Origin: Odobenus rosmarus divergens | Taxonomy: Eukaryota; Chordata; Mammalia; Carnivora; Odobenidae | Direction: 5' to 3' | NCBI RefSeq assembly: GCF_000321225.1 | Contig: NW_004450465.1 | Coordinates: 1,363,284-1,427,283, forward strand | Length of the DNA stretch: 64,000 nt | Shown here: positions 9,421-21,621 of the stretch, in pieces | How positions within the stretch are numbered: the stretch's first letter is position 1 | Layout: every line of letters begins with the position of its first letter | Program-made: the position numbers and the translations under genes | Notes under the pieces: generated by a model | The model's database searches: none | What the model was told of the DNA's origin: nothing | The model's input: the letters and a program-made list of their open reading frames with translations, nothing else

Positions 9421-10450
9421 AGGAAGCAAATCATCAGCGAAGACGGTGTAAACAACCGGTAGCCTCTGTTTTCTAAAAAGAACCTGCGCTGAACCAGGAG
9501 GCTGGCAGGCCGGGTGCCCAGCCCCCAGCCCCCCAGCCCCAGAGAGGGGCTGTCTGCCCGACTGTGCCCCTGAGAAGGCAGCCCTAATTACCCTCAGGAA
9601 CCTATGAAGTGTTCGGGAAATCATGAATTATGACTGCCATGGCAAGGACTGAATTATGACTCAGGATGCCTTTGACTGGGAACTTCCATCTGCAACGGCT
9701 TCTTATTTTAACATCAACATCCCGGCTCTGGGTAGGATTACCCATGCTCACTCTCCCCTTCAAGGCTCCCCACAGTTATGAAAATCTACAGAAAAGTGTC
9801 CTGAGAATCAAGGAAATGCTTTATGCTTTTCTCACGGAACCCTTAAGATTTGGGTATGACAAAGGCTGGTAGGGAGGAGGTCATTTCCAAGGGCAAAAGG
9901 TGGGCCTGCAGATTCTAAAACGTCTTTATTTCTATATTGCAATCATTTTCCATCGCTAGTGAATGAGGCAGATAATCAGCCTTTGAAGTGAGGGGGGGGG
10001 AAGCTAATGTGAACTTAAAATACAGCTTGCCCCCTTCAAGGATGGCACTGTAATGTGGGAGAAGGCCTTGCACCTTCCTGGGCCTCATAGTTTTCTCTCC
10101 ATGATACAGCTTTCATGCCACCCAGTAAGCAAATCAGGACTCCTAACTGTCTCCCCAGGGCCTCGAACTCCACCTCAGAAAGGCACAGAAAGCTGAGCAA
10201 AATATTAATGTGTGATTGCCTGCAATAAAATCAGGAACTCAATTTAAGAGCCTATGGAAGGAAGTTCGATGAGCAAGCCTCACAAAGATATAAGTGAACA
10301 TTTAGACACATCACTGTTCAACAAAGAGTTGATTCTTTTCTACAGCCATCATCACAAAAGGCCATCTCACATCTCTGAAATGGTGTTACAAATAAAATAG
10401 AAATCAGAATAAGGAGAGGTGGTCGGGTGTTAAGAAGAGGCCAATGATCT
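9421..10450. other. Unique block, conserved-looking in part
   Basis: 9580-9740 holds 'ccctaattaccctcagg' and two copies of 'gaattatgact' (about 9623-9663), an AT-motif texture typical of conserved non-coding elements. No gene or repeat recognised in the remainder. Confidence 0.3.
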
Positions 10451-10454
10451 GGAC

Positions 10455-10535
10455 ATGGCCAGCCCCAATTCTGTCCCAGCACTAACTAGTTAACGATCTT
10501 GGGCAAGACATCCTCACTCTGGCCCTTGCTTGCAT
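10455..10535 (+). mobile_element. MIR SINE short fragment
   Basis: 'ccagcactaactagttaacg' then 'cttgggcaagacatcctcac' resembles the MIR core and 'ttgggcaagtcacttaacc' segment. Weak. Confidence 0.4.
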
Positions 10536-10539
10536 TATG

Positions 10540-12670
10540 TTTATGTCTTGTTTCTTAATTGTAAAAACCACGTAACATAAACTTGCCCTTGTAACAATTT
10601 TCAAGTGTACAGTACAGGATTGTTAAACCTTATGCCATGTGCAGTGTTGTACTACAGATTCTAGAACTTCTTCATCTTAATTTAATGAAACTGTATCCAC
10701 TGAACAACAGCTCCCCCGCCCCCGCCACTGGCAACCACCATTTTACTTTCTGTCCCAATCAGTATGATTGCTTTAGATACCTCATATAAGTGGAGTCATG
10801 CAGTCTTTTTGTGATTAGCTTACTTATGTTACCATAACATCCTCAAGTTTTATCCATGTCATTGCATGTGCCAAGATTTCCTTCTTTAAGGCTGAAGAAT
10901 ATCCTACAGCAGGTATATACCACATTTTCTTTATCCGTTCATTCACCAATGGGCAGTTAGGATGCTTCCCCATCTTGGCTATTGTGAATAATGTTGCAAT
11001 TAACACGAGTGTACAAATATCTCTCGAGATCCCATTTTCAATTCTTTTGGATATGTACTCAGAAGCGAGATTGCTGGAGTATAGGTAGTTTTATTTTTAA
11101 TTTTTTGAGAAACCCTTATGCCACTTTTCATACCAGCTGCATCATTTTGTAATCCTACCAACAGTTTACAAAACTTCCAATTTCTCCACATCCTCATCAA
11201 TACTTGTTATTTTCGGATTTGTTCTTGTTTGTGTTTTCTGTTGTTGTTGTTTTTTATAGTGGCCATCCTAACAGGTGTGAAATGATATCTTATTGTGGTT
11301 TTTATTTGCATTTGCCTGATGATTAGTGATATTGAACATTTTTCATATGCTTTTTTGGTCATTTGCATATCTTCTTTGGATAAAATCTATTCAAGTCCTT
11401 TGCCCATTTAATTAGGTTATTTGGTTTTTTTATTGGGTTGTAGGTTTTTTTTAAAATATATTCTGAATATTAATCCCTCATCCAATATAAAGTTTGCAAA
11501 TATTTTCTCCCATTCAGTAGGTTGCCTTTTTACACCATTGATTATTTCCTTTGCTGTGCAGAAATTTTTAAGTTTAATGTAGTACTGCTTATCTATTTTT
11601 GCTTTTGCTACCTATGCTTTTGGTGTCATATCCAAGAAATCATTGCCTATTCCAATGTAATGAAGATATTCTCTATGTATTCTTCTGGGAATTTTATAGT
11701 TTTAGGTCTTACATTTAAGTCTTTAATCCCTTTTGAGTCAGTTTTTGTATATGGTATAAGATAAGGGTCCATCTTCATTCTTTTGCATGTGGATATCCAT
11801 TTTTCTCGACACCATTTGTTGAAGAGAATAGCCTTTCCCCATTGTGTAGCCTCAGTATCCTTGTCAAAGATCATTTGATCATTTATGTGAGGATTTACTT
11901 CTTATCTCTCTACTCAGTTCCATTGGTCATTGTTTCTTCAGCCAGTACCGTACTGTTTTGATTACTATAGTTTTGTAATAGATTTCAAAATCAGAGAGTA
12001 CAAGGTGTCCAGTTTTGTTCTTTTGTCTCAACATTGTTTTGGTCATTTGGGGGTCCTTTGAGATGCTGTATAAATTTTGCAACTTTTTTTTCTCTTTATG
12101 GAAAAAATGCCATTTTGATGGGGATTTTGATAGGGATTGCACTGAATATGTTTATGGCTTTGGGAAGTACGGATATTTTAACAATATTGTCTTCCCATTC
12201 ATGAACATAAGATCTCTTTCCACTTACTTGTGTCTTTATAATTTCTGTCATCAGTGTTTTATAGTTTTTAGTGTACAAGTCTTTCACCTCTTTGGTTTAG
12301 TTTTTTCCAAAGTATTTTATTCTTTTTGATGCTATTGTAAATAGGATTTTTTTCTTAATTTCCTTTTTGATTTGTTCACTGTTGATACACAGACACACAA
12401 TGGACTTTTTAGTGCTGGTTTTGTATCCTGCAACTCTACTGAATTCATTTATTTGTTCTAACAGTTTCTTTTTTGTGTGGCATCTTTAGGGTGTTCTACA
12501 TATAAGATCATATCATCTGCAAACAGAAATAATTTTACTTCTTCCTTTCTGATTTGAAGGTCTTCTATTTCTTTTTCTTGCCTAATTGCTCTGGCCAGTA
12601 TTTCCATGGTATCAGTTGTAATGTCTCCTCTTTCATCTCTGGTTTTAGTCGTCATCATGTTAAAAGGTGA
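10540..12670 (-). mobile_element. Old L1 LINE, 5'-truncated
   Basis: Minus-strand L1 with 3' UTR at the left (10540-10900) and ORF2 3' half to the right. On the minus strand the translated pieces follow L1 ORF2 order: reverse transcriptase near 12460-12660, then the central region near 11930-12290, then C-terminal region near 11000-11875. Many stops and frameshifts show great age (L1M-like). Breaks off near 12670 within the reverse transcriptase. Confidence 0.9.
11000..12658 (-). pseudogene. L1 ORF2 remnant (reverse transcriptase to C-terminus)
   Basis: The FADDM metal-binding motif of L1 reverse transcriptase is readable on the minus strand near 12510-12530, preceded by the family's 'EVLARAIRQ'-like stretch. 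Further on, 'NKWC', 'MDPYLIPYTK' and 'KDLNVRPKTIK' are classic ORF2 landmarks. The frame is broken at least four times, so no protein can be made. Confidence 0.88.
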
Positions 12671-12719
12671 TTGTTGAGTTAGATTATTTCTAAGGCCTTT
12701 CTATCTCTCAACTTCTTTG

Positions 12720-13550
12720 GGACCTCAAAGGAACTTTAAAATGTATTATAAAATATTTAAGGCTACAAAATTATATAAAAAAGAATACAATGAATACTTA
12801 CTTGACTTAAAAAATAAAACTTATCAGTGTAATAGGCCACCTTCTGTATATCCTTCCCCATGTGTGTTCTTTATCCCAGAAAAATACACCATTCTAAATT
12901 GTGTGTTTTTCATTTTCACGCATTTCTTTATACTTTTATCATATACATATATACAGATCCATGAAAATTATGTAGTATTTTTGCCTGCTTTTAACTTTGT
13001 ATCAATAGTGTCATACCGTATTTATTAGTCTATAAGTGACTTTTGTTCTTTTAACATTTTGTTTGTGACCTTCATCCATGTTGATGCATGTAACACTTGG
13101 TCATTTTCAGCCCTGTCTAGCAATGATTACATGAAGAGGCCACCATTTATTTATGCACTGCTGATGGACATTAGGTTGTTTCCATTGTTTTTTTTTTTTT
13201 TTGAACAGTGCACTCATGTGATACTTGCTGTAATAGTGGACTACTTGGGGCATAGGAAATGCACATCTTCACCTTGACTAAATAATGCCAATTTTTTTCT
13301 GAAGTACTTGAACTGATGTATCCTTCCATCAGCAGGGCACAAGATTTCCCACTGGGCAACATCCACACCATCGCTCTGTAACATCAGGCATTTTATGCCC
13401 AATTTGATGGACATAAAATGGTAGCCTGTTGTAGTTTCACTCATGTTATACTGATAACCATCACGATAGTTCATTTTGTCATATGTTTAGCAGCCATTCA
13501 TGTTCCTCCTCTGTGAATTCCTCTTCATATTCTTTGCCTACCTTTGATTT
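12720..13550 (-). mobile_element. Old L1/HAL1-like 3' region fragment
   Basis: Text such as 'accttcatccatgttgatgc', 'tttatttatgcactgctgat' and 'ttaggttgtttccattg' is typical of the reverse complement of ancient L1 ORF2-end and 3' UTR. A T16 run lies near 13187. Family name uncertain. Confidence 0.55.
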
Positions 13551-15085
13551 TTAACATGGATGGACTGTATTTACTCCCTATCCCAGGAAAGTCATGAACT
13601 GTATGACCAGATTTCAACTATTGTGCAATGCATTCTTGAGGAATTTCTAACATAGCTCCCACTTGTGCCACAAGAATTTGTAGATGAGCATCACCTTTCC
13701 TTAGGTGCATTCAATGTATCCATATTTTCTTCCCACCAGCCAGTGCAGGTGGAGAATGAGTCTCCTGTTAGAGAACTGGAACTTGGGGTCCTCGTGGCAC
13801 TGTTGCTGAGCTGATGCTGATTCTATCCAGATGGCCACCTGCATCACCTGATCTGGAGAGGCCTAAGCACGCACTAGAAGAAGGCTGTACACGCTAATTC
13901 TCCACAGCAAGAGTCATGGAGTTAGGGCTCATGCTCTAATACTTAGAATTTCCTGGGTTTTACAAAGAAATATGTATTCCTGTTATTTTTCACAGTTGCA
14001 AAATGCTAACATTTATTTAAAGACATGTCACAAGTGAAGGCAAAAGAAGCATGCCCAGGGTTGAATTTGAGATTTCTCTTACTGCAACTTTGGAGCAGAG
14101 TGTTCACCAAAGAAGAATCAGCAATGAAGAGGCAAAAAAGCCTATTGTGTGAGTTTTTGTTTAACTCTTCTTATGGCAAACTAATTTTGTCCACCAGGGA
14201 TTTAAACAAGTCAGGTCAGAAGAGGCGCTGGGCACACAGGATAAATTGACCTCAGTTTGCGAATCTGTCTAGCCTCTGATTTGTGTCACTTCCAATTGCT
14301 GTCTCAACTGTAGTTAGGTTGGTTGGTTTGCAATGTGTAATGCTAATGTAGACTGGCATGTCCACTGTGGATACATTCCCATTGGAGAAGACTAAATGTT
14401 CACTGACAGAGCCCAAAGTAAAAAAATAGACATTGTAGCTTTGACAGTGAGAAACAATTCATAGGACATTCAAGAGGCAGAGAGGAGAGTGTTTATTTTT
14501 CATAGCCCCCACCCCCTTCCAAAAATATGGACACACACACGCCAATCCAGAAAAGCATAGCTAGCTCATGCAGCCCCCATTCTGCTGAGTTCAGTTTGTC
14601 CTATTTCTACTTCTCAGTAGCAAGAAAAGCCAAAATTCAGGGGGATGAAGAACAATAACAACAAAAAGCAAGAAAAATTCTATCAGGCCTAAAATTCATA
14701 AAAAAATGAACAAACATGTTTACCAGAAAAATCACAAAACAAACCAATATGCCATCGTTATGTTAGTCAATTAATGCATAATTATTGAGTGCAAGGTGTT
14801 CTGCATCTTCTGGATTGGAAGGCTCCTGTGGTTTCCCAAGGGCTGACAAGAATAGATATTTAGGAATAGCCCACATTTGGATGGCTGTTTCGGTTTTCAA
14901 TCAGCATCTTACACACAGCCAAGAAATATAGGAACACAGAGCTAAACAGAGAATAGATGAAGACCATGCAAGCCTTGGGCAAAGAGAACCTTTGAACTAT
15001 ATGAACCTCAATCCATCTGCAAATATTTATCTAGGACTCAGGATATATGGTCAATGTCTATGTCCTATCAATAGTAGAATACTAT
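13551..15085. other. Unassigned unique block
   Basis: No gene, no clear repeat. A 74-codon plus-strand frame at 14025-14249 has no recognisable domain and no splice context I can trust. Confidence 0.35.
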
Positions 15086-15087
15086 CT

Positions 15088-15232
15088 CTCCCTCAGTGCT
15101 TCAGTTTTCTCAGCTGTAAATTGGGGATAATAATAGTAGCTACCTTGAAAGATTGTGGCGAGTGTTAAATGAAGTAACACATTTAAAGGATGTAGAACGG
15201 TTCCTGGTGTGGTGATCAGGCAGTCAATGTTA
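15088..15232 (+). mobile_element. MIR SINE 3' part
   Basis: 'cttcagttttctcagctgta', 'attggggataataatagtag' and 'gagtgttaaatgaagtaaca' are the standard MIR 3' half in order. Confidence 0.8.
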
Positions 15233-15524
15233 AGGAAGGAGACAAATCATAAGCACATATAGACTGAACAACAATAAAGACATCAGTACAAGAGATGTCA
15301 CACGCACTGCATTATTAATTGCCAAACAAGTGCTTCTCACTCCTGAATGTCAAACCTGAGGGCACAGACCTAAGAGATAGCCAAAAGGAGTTCGGTTTCT
15401 CTCACTAGCCAAGCACCTGCCTTTTGCACGTGTCTGAGAAGCTGCAAACTGGGTCCCTCTAGAGACACCATGAATTGGGATGGGCTTTTGGGGAAAAAAT
15501 CCAGAGCTACCCCTTAGCATGGAG

Positions 15525-15765
15525 GCGGTGCAGCGGAGTGCTAAAGAGTACAGCTATGGTGCCAAACCGCCCAAGTTCAAAGCCCAGCACTGGCACTTAC
15601 TACTCATATGCTCCTGGGAAAGTTATTTAACTTTTGAGTGTCAGTTTTCTTGTATGTAAATGAAGAACGATAATATCATCTATTTCATAGGTTGCCATGA
15701 AGATTAAATGAAAGAGTTCACATTATGCTTGTAATAGGATACTTGGCACATACAAATAACATTTC
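15525..15765 (+). mobile_element. MIR SINE, near full length
   Basis: Begins with the tRNA-like 'gcagcggagtgctaaagagt', continues with 'gttcaaagcccagcactggc', 'gggaaagttatttaactttt', and ends 'tacttggcacata'. All MIR sections are in order. Confidence 0.87.
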
Positions 15766-15924
15766 TCATCTAAACTGAATGCTAAACCAGCTGCTTCTTC
15801 AAGACCTCCAAGGAAAGAAATTCCATAACCTGCCCCAATGTTCAAAACTTCCTCCTGTGAGCAAATCCTCCCTTTATAAAGTTTATATAACTGGAGAGGG
15901 CCATTAGAGATTTTTATAAACCAA

Positions 15925-16062
15925 CTCATTCTACAGATGAGGAAACTGAAGCCTTAGAAGTTTAAGCAACTTGCCTAAAGTCATCCAGATGGTTAGTGGC
16001 AGAGCTGGGGCTGGCTCCTAGTTCTCCTGACACCGGGATCCATACTCTTCCTACAAAGGCTA
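15925..16062 (-). mobile_element. MIR SINE
   Basis: 'cattctacagatgaggaaac', 'gcaacttgcctaaagtcatc' and 'agtggcagagctggggctgg' read as the reversed MIR core. It lies 160 bp from the opposite-strand MIR at 15525. Confidence 0.8.
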
Positions 16063-17175
16063 CATGTATTGCTTCCGTCTGTAGGCCCTCTCCTCCTGTG
16101 ATTCCAAGCTCAAGGCAGAGCATTCCAAGCCCTCCATGGTCTGGCTGTCATCTGCCTGGCGGGGCACACAACACATAACATCCCTCTTCCCCACATGGGC
16201 TCTGGGAAAATTGTGAAATAAAACAAGGGTGCAAACATAACTGGAACACCACTTTTATTACTGATAAAGGCTAAACTGGAGAATACAGCTTAGTATGAGA
16301 GCCAGCAGGCCTGCCAACTGACCTCCCACCCCCCATTAGGCAGACTCCCACACATAGCCCCAGCCATGTGGACTGGAGCACAGAGGAGCAGATTTCCATA
16401 TGGGTAGACAATTCTGATCCCAAGAGGAAGAAGGAGAACAGAGCTGAGCAGAACATGCTCAAGCATTCTTCTGCAATGTGCCAATCAAAGTCACTGCCCC
16501 TCCCTAAGGGTGGAGAGAAGTTTGGGAGCGTGGGTAGGGAAAATCCCCTTTTGTAGAAACCAAGAGTGGGAAAACACTTCCTTTTCTAGTTCTACCTCTC
16601 TCCAACTGTCCTTCCCTTGCTCCCTACTCTGGCCCTATAAACGATTTGTAAGCTTTTGGCCCCCATTCACTGTTCCTATTGTATAGAAGGTGATGTATGA
16701 ACTGAGTCCTGAAAGATGGGATGGTACTGGACACTAGGGGACCCAGAGAACATAGGCAGTCTGTTCAAAAGGAGTAATGTGCTTGACAGATTGCCTAAAA
16801 TAGCCAAGAGTGGGGACATTCTGAGCTTATGGGATCTGAGCCTGCATAGTCCTTTGGGGACCTGACTGCTGGTCAAGGTCAGAATGTGGTTAGAATGGGA
16901 TCTGAGACTTGATTTTATTGTTGCCTCCCACCCTGTAGCCAGGTTGTGTAGGAAGAAGACATGAAGATCCACCTGTCCCTAGTTGTTGAAGGCGAGCAAT
17001 ATTTAGCGCTAGATTCCATACATCGCTAATGGCCAAAGTGGCTTCAGGCCCTTTTGCAACAGTCCTTAACAATTCTTTCCATTCTTAAAAATCCCCTTCG
17101 TTTTTTTTCACCTTTTTGCTTCCTTCCCCATCCCCAGTTCTGTCAAATGACACGCAGTAAAAGGAATGGGCACAA
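16063..17175. other. Unassigned block with weak ancient-repeat flavour
   Basis: 16690-16900 ('gatgtatgaactgagtcctg') is reminiscent of an old medium-reiterated repeat, and 16090-16170 of an L2/L3 piece; neither is secure. No gene seen. Confidence 0.3.
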
Positions 17176-17177
17176 GA

Positions 17178-17395
17178 ATGTTAACAACTGAACCCTTACT
17201 CGATGCCGTTTATATGCATTACTTCATTTAATCTACATTTATAATAATGCAGGTATCATTACCTCATTTAGTAAAAATTGAATCTCAGAGGGGTTAAGAA
17301 ACCACCCCAACATCACACAGCTAGTAAGTAATAAGGCTGTGATTTCTAAAGCTTGGAATCAAGGACTCATGCTCTTTTCAGCAGACAACTTCACA
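17178..17395 (-). mobile_element. MIR SINE, near full length
   Basis: 'attacttcatttaatctaca', 'tcagaggggttaagaaacca' and 'catcacacagctagtaagta' mark a reversed MIR running through tail, core and head. Confidence 0.8.
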
Positions 17396-18029
17396 CCCTA
17401 TTTTGGAAAGGAGCTAATAACTGTCAACACTTTATGCTCTTACACCAGATGGCTTCACCTCGGGTGTTTCGAAAAACTGAAAAACAATCAAAATGACCTG
17501 TGATCACCTTTCCCTTCCAAGACCATCCTTCTGCTGAGAACAGGGAGAACTCTTTTTCCCTGTGGCAGAGAAGTTAGCTTCTGTTCCCCAACTGCTCTCC
17601 CCCAAACCTTACCTATGGTTAGACCGTGATGGAGTGACAAGAAAGAGGGCAGACATGGATCTGTATGGTGTCAGGAACCACCTGAGGCCCATATGGATAC
17701 ACTTCATTTGATTATTTTGAACCATTACCACCTCCAAAGCCAATGTATGGATGGCCCTCCTGTTTGCACAGACTCCTTCCTGCTGGCCTTTGATGACTTC
17801 TTTGCTGCATTGTCCCTTCATCTTACCTAGAATTTGGCCTGATTTCCCCTGGATCAGGAGGCATTGCTTACCATAAGCCTGAAGACCTTGTGAATATCCC
17901 TGAAACTTACACAGGTTAGGCCTCCAAGAAATTTCTCTGGTGCCTTCCTTTTATCCTGTTACAGACACTTCTATAAAGGAACATGTGTTATTAGAATCCT
18001 GTGTGCTCAGTGTCCCCTGTCTCTGAATT
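17396..18029. other. Unassigned unique block
   Basis: No gene or repeat identified. A minus-strand 70-codon frame at 17609-17821 has no domain signature. Confidence 0.35.
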
Positions 18030-18930
18030 ACAGAGCACTCACTGAAATACTCTGCATTCCATTCTGGGCATCACAGAGTGAGTTCAGAGGACAGTGACCC
18101 TGATAAGGAAAATTCAGGAGGTCAAGCATGTGAGTGTAGTGCAAGGACTATAGAGGGGAAGTGAAGACAGAGAGTTAAGTTTCCAATTTGAGGCCCTTAT
18201 TGTTCTGAAAACATAGCTATGACACTTAAAATATAAAAGGAGGACATTAAAAGGAAAGGCTATATTCTAAATTAAGAGACATTTCTGTGCAATAGATATT
18301 TAAAATGGAATGGTAAAGTAATCCACGGCTAGAAGCCAAATTCTGGAGTTCAGCTGCTATGCAATAAAAGGGATTTAAAATAGATAAATTAAATTACATG
18401 GTATTGGGTACACCACTACATTGGTCACAGTGAAAGAAAGAATTTGTAAATTGGAAGGCAGTTCTGAAGAATTCACTCAGAACACAGCTCGGAAAGAGAA
18501 AGAGATTAATATGAAAGAGTTGGAAGAGACAGGGAGGTAGACTGATAAGTTCCAGTATAGTGTCTATCATTTCAGTGAAAGAAAGTGGTTGGGGGAGAAG
18601 AAATATTTGAAGTAATGGTTAAGAATTTTGAAGAACTGAAGACAGTCATGAATCCTCCAATTGAAAGCACATACTATATACAGGACAGCATTTTAAAAAA
18701 TTAAACAAAACAAAACCAGATACTTTATGGTGAAGAACACCAAAGATAAGGAGAAAATCTTAAGCTGAGGGGGATAGGGACCTGTCCTCAGATATCTGAA
18801 AAGCTGTGTCTGGGAAGAAGAGTTACTTGGAATACCTCTGAGCCCCTCAGAGGGTGACCCAGAACCTAGGAATAAAAATCACAGGGAAGTGATTTTAAGT
18901 GACTTTAAGGAGAAACTTTCTAATAGCAAG
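18030..18930 (+). mobile_element. L3/CR1-type LINE remnant
   Basis: 18040-18130 ('tgcattccattctgggcatc', 'cagaggacagtgaccctgat') and 18780-18920 ('tcagatatctgaaaagctgt', 'ctttaaggagaaactttcta') match successive parts of the CR1/L3 3' region. The intervening 18220-18770 is not recognisable, so either a later insertion or strong divergence splits it. Confidence 0.45.
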
Positions 18931-19500
18931 GACTTTCCAGAATGCATAGCTTGCCTTATAGTAAGGAAGTAAGTTCTCTCACTAGAAATTTTCCTTCCTA
19001 CATAAAGTCCCCCGTTTTAAAGGGCACTGGAGGAAAGGTAGGCAGACACAGGAGGTACTGGATGGCTACGGCCCTGGGGGTAGGACCAGGGCTATTTGAG
19101 TGGCTTACACACTGGAAAACTGAGCCTGAAGGATGCAGGGAATGAGAGAGAAAAGAGCAGGTCCAAAAGGGAAAGGTGATTTTTACCTCTGTAATGGTTC
19201 ATTTGGGTCTATCGTCTTGTCATTTTCTGAGTGAGTTATTTACCTTTCCTCAAATTCTACTCCACAACATCCCCTAGAGTCAGGCAATTATCTTTCATTA
19301 ACCTGTTTCTTCTCCCACCTGGATCTTTTAGCAGAGCTACTTACCATCTTCAGACTCACCATCCCCATCACCTTTTCAGAGATTAGACAGCCAACATAAA
19401 ACTGACCAGCAATTTCCATTTATGAAAGATGTCTATTTCTGAGCCCTTTTCCCTTAATTCCCTGATGCAGAAGACAGAGTGGCTGCTCTAGAATCACAAC
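18931..19500. other. Unassigned unique block
   Basis: No repeat, exon or gene recognised. Confidence 0.35.
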
Positions 19501-19504
19501 TCAC

Positions 19505-19660
19505 AGTAGACTTTGGTTTTACAAGGCTCTGTTATGTATACTAACCTCATTTAATTTTTACCAAAAAAGGTAAAGTAGTCATTATCATTACCAGGAAATC
19601 AAGGATCAAGAAGGTTAGGTAAGGCATCAAAAACCAACACTCAGCAACAAATCAAGTGCC
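19505..19660 (-). mobile_element. MIR SINE fragment
   Basis: 'ctaacctcatttaattttta', 'aggtaaagtagtcattatca' and 'gttaggtaaggcatcaaaaa' follow the reversed MIR tail-to-core order. Divergent. Confidence 0.5.
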
Positions 19661-20039
19661 GGGGTCTCCAAATCAAGAGATGGTTAATCACCCCAGATGG
19701 TTGAAGCCATCCAGCGTACGAACAAATCAAGAAGAGATGGTTCTAATGTTCCAAGCTGCTTTCAGGAGGGAGATTTTGTCTCTTGGGCATTGCATCTTAC
19801 CTGTCTGCCCCCCATACTCTGAAAGGGCTCTGTATGTCCCTAACCCTCCCCAGCTGACACTCAAAAGAGATATTCCCATAAGCCATGGTTATGGTAGTTG
19901 AAAGAATTAGTAACAGCACCTAGCACTAATCCCTGTGAGAAAGAAGGCATTCAGTAGATGTGTACTGCACCGAATTAGAATTATAGGTCAGACTTGTTGG
20001 AGGGCTAAGTCAACCACCAGTGGGTTGGCCAGGGAAACC

Positions 20040-20442
20040 CACCAGTATTTTTCTGTCCCCAATGCTCACTCTGCTCTAGCTACTCTGGCCTTCTTGTTGT
20101 TCGTTGAGCATACCAAGTTCACTCTTGAGTCTGGAACTTTCCTCTCCCACTCTCTCACTCTTTCAGGTTGCTCTCAAATAAGGTCTTCCTGAGTTATGAA
20201 TCCCAGCCCCATCTGGCACTCCTCATTCCCATTCCCAGTTTAGTCCTTTCCATGGCATTTAGGATCACTCAACATATCATATATTTTACTTATCTGTGGT
20301 TTATCTGTCTCCCCTGACCTGGGTACACACTCCTTGAGGACAAGGGTGTTTAAATGCTTTGTTCCCTGCAGGTTTCCCAGTGCATAGAATAGTGCCTGCC
20401 GTATAGGGGTGCTCAAGATATATTTGTTGAATGAACACATTC
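20040..20442 (+). mobile_element. L2 LINE 3' region
   Basis: Ends with the L2 signature: 'cacactccttgaggacaagg', then 'gtgcatagaatagtgcctgc', then 'atatttgttgaatgaacaca'. The upstream 250 bp has the pyrimidine-rich L2 texture. A possible separate L2 tail lies at 19910-19980. Confidence 0.72.
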
Positions 20443-21620
20443 ATTTACCATACTGTTTCTGTGGACTTCCAGTTTCAAACAACAAATTTTCAAGCTGACT
20501 TTTGGAACATAAACCAGTTCATCAATACGGATCTTCTGGAAATTTTTTGTGTACTAATAATGAAACAGAGACATCATTTTTAATAAAGCCCAGTCTCCCC
20601 TCAGGTCAAGTTGTGCACCATCCAAACCTTGAGATAGGTATAAGGAAGAACCCTCACAGAGCCCCCCTGGGTCAGCTTGAAGCTGTGTGGGGACAGAGCG
20701 GGTGCTCTGCTGAGTGGGAGCTGTGGTGGGAGGCCTAGAACGGGAAAAGAGAGAAAGACACCCAGAAGGAGACCACCAACCCAAGAGGCTGGAAACCGAG
20801 AGCCTACTTTGAGTCTTGGACTGCGCTGGGCAGTGTGGGCCAGACAGTCTCAATTATGATCCCAAGGAATCAACAAAGAGGGGAGGGGACATTTGAAGGG
20901 GAGGAGCCCAAGGGGCACACAGGAGAATGGGGAGTGTATGTTATAACAAGAGCACCAAGAAGGAAGACAGCAGGGCCTCTGGGGTTTTCAAAGAAGGCTC
21001 ATTGAAGGAGGCGGTCCTGCTGCTGACCTTGAAAGGTGGGTGGGTCCACAGCCTCAGGAGAGAAGGCGCAAGGCGGGCTTGTTCCCACCTGGGCCAGGAG
21101 AACTGGCGCTGCAGGAACAGGGCCCAGGGTGCTACAAACACAAAGCTCTGTGCTAGCAAATCTAAAAATACCTACCCTCTTTTTTTTTTTTTTCCTTTCC
21201 CTCTTGGTGCCTTTTCTTCCCACTCTCCTTCCTATTTTCTTCCTTCTCTGATTATCCTTTCTGGCAATGCTTGGACTCATTTGCTCATCCCACCAGGGAA
21301 TCTCTTACCCGCGGGGTGGGTCAATCTCTTGCTGGACTCCCTGCTGTTCAGGTACAGGTTGGCAGCAGCTCCAAAGGCTCCCCGCCCCCCTCAACTCAAT
21401 CCTTTCAAATGCCAATTAACAGGTGTCAGCAATGTTGGCCTGGACTAAGAGACCCATGTCTGCATAACAACCCAACTATTTTGGCTATCCAGCCCGCGAG
21501 CATAAATATGGTGGTGTTTGAGCCCTTGGGGCCCGTGGAGTTTACAAGTATGCTGTCAAGATCTCTTCACTGGGCTAGCGCTTGAAGTGCTGCCAAAAAG
21601 CCAGGGGACTCCTGTGCTTT
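20443..21620. other. Unassigned unique block
   Basis: A T-run sits at 21180-21194. 21400-21530 ('caattaacaggtgtcagcaa', 'gagcataaatatggtggtgt') has the look of conserved non-coding DNA but this is an impression. Overlapping open frames on both strands (for example 20927-21448) have no domain. Confidence 0.3.
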
Positions 21621-21621
21621 T

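Noticed and set aside
20927..21448. 173-codon plus-strand open frame
   Set aside because: Includes a homopolymer-derived Phe run and overlaps antisense frames; no domain.
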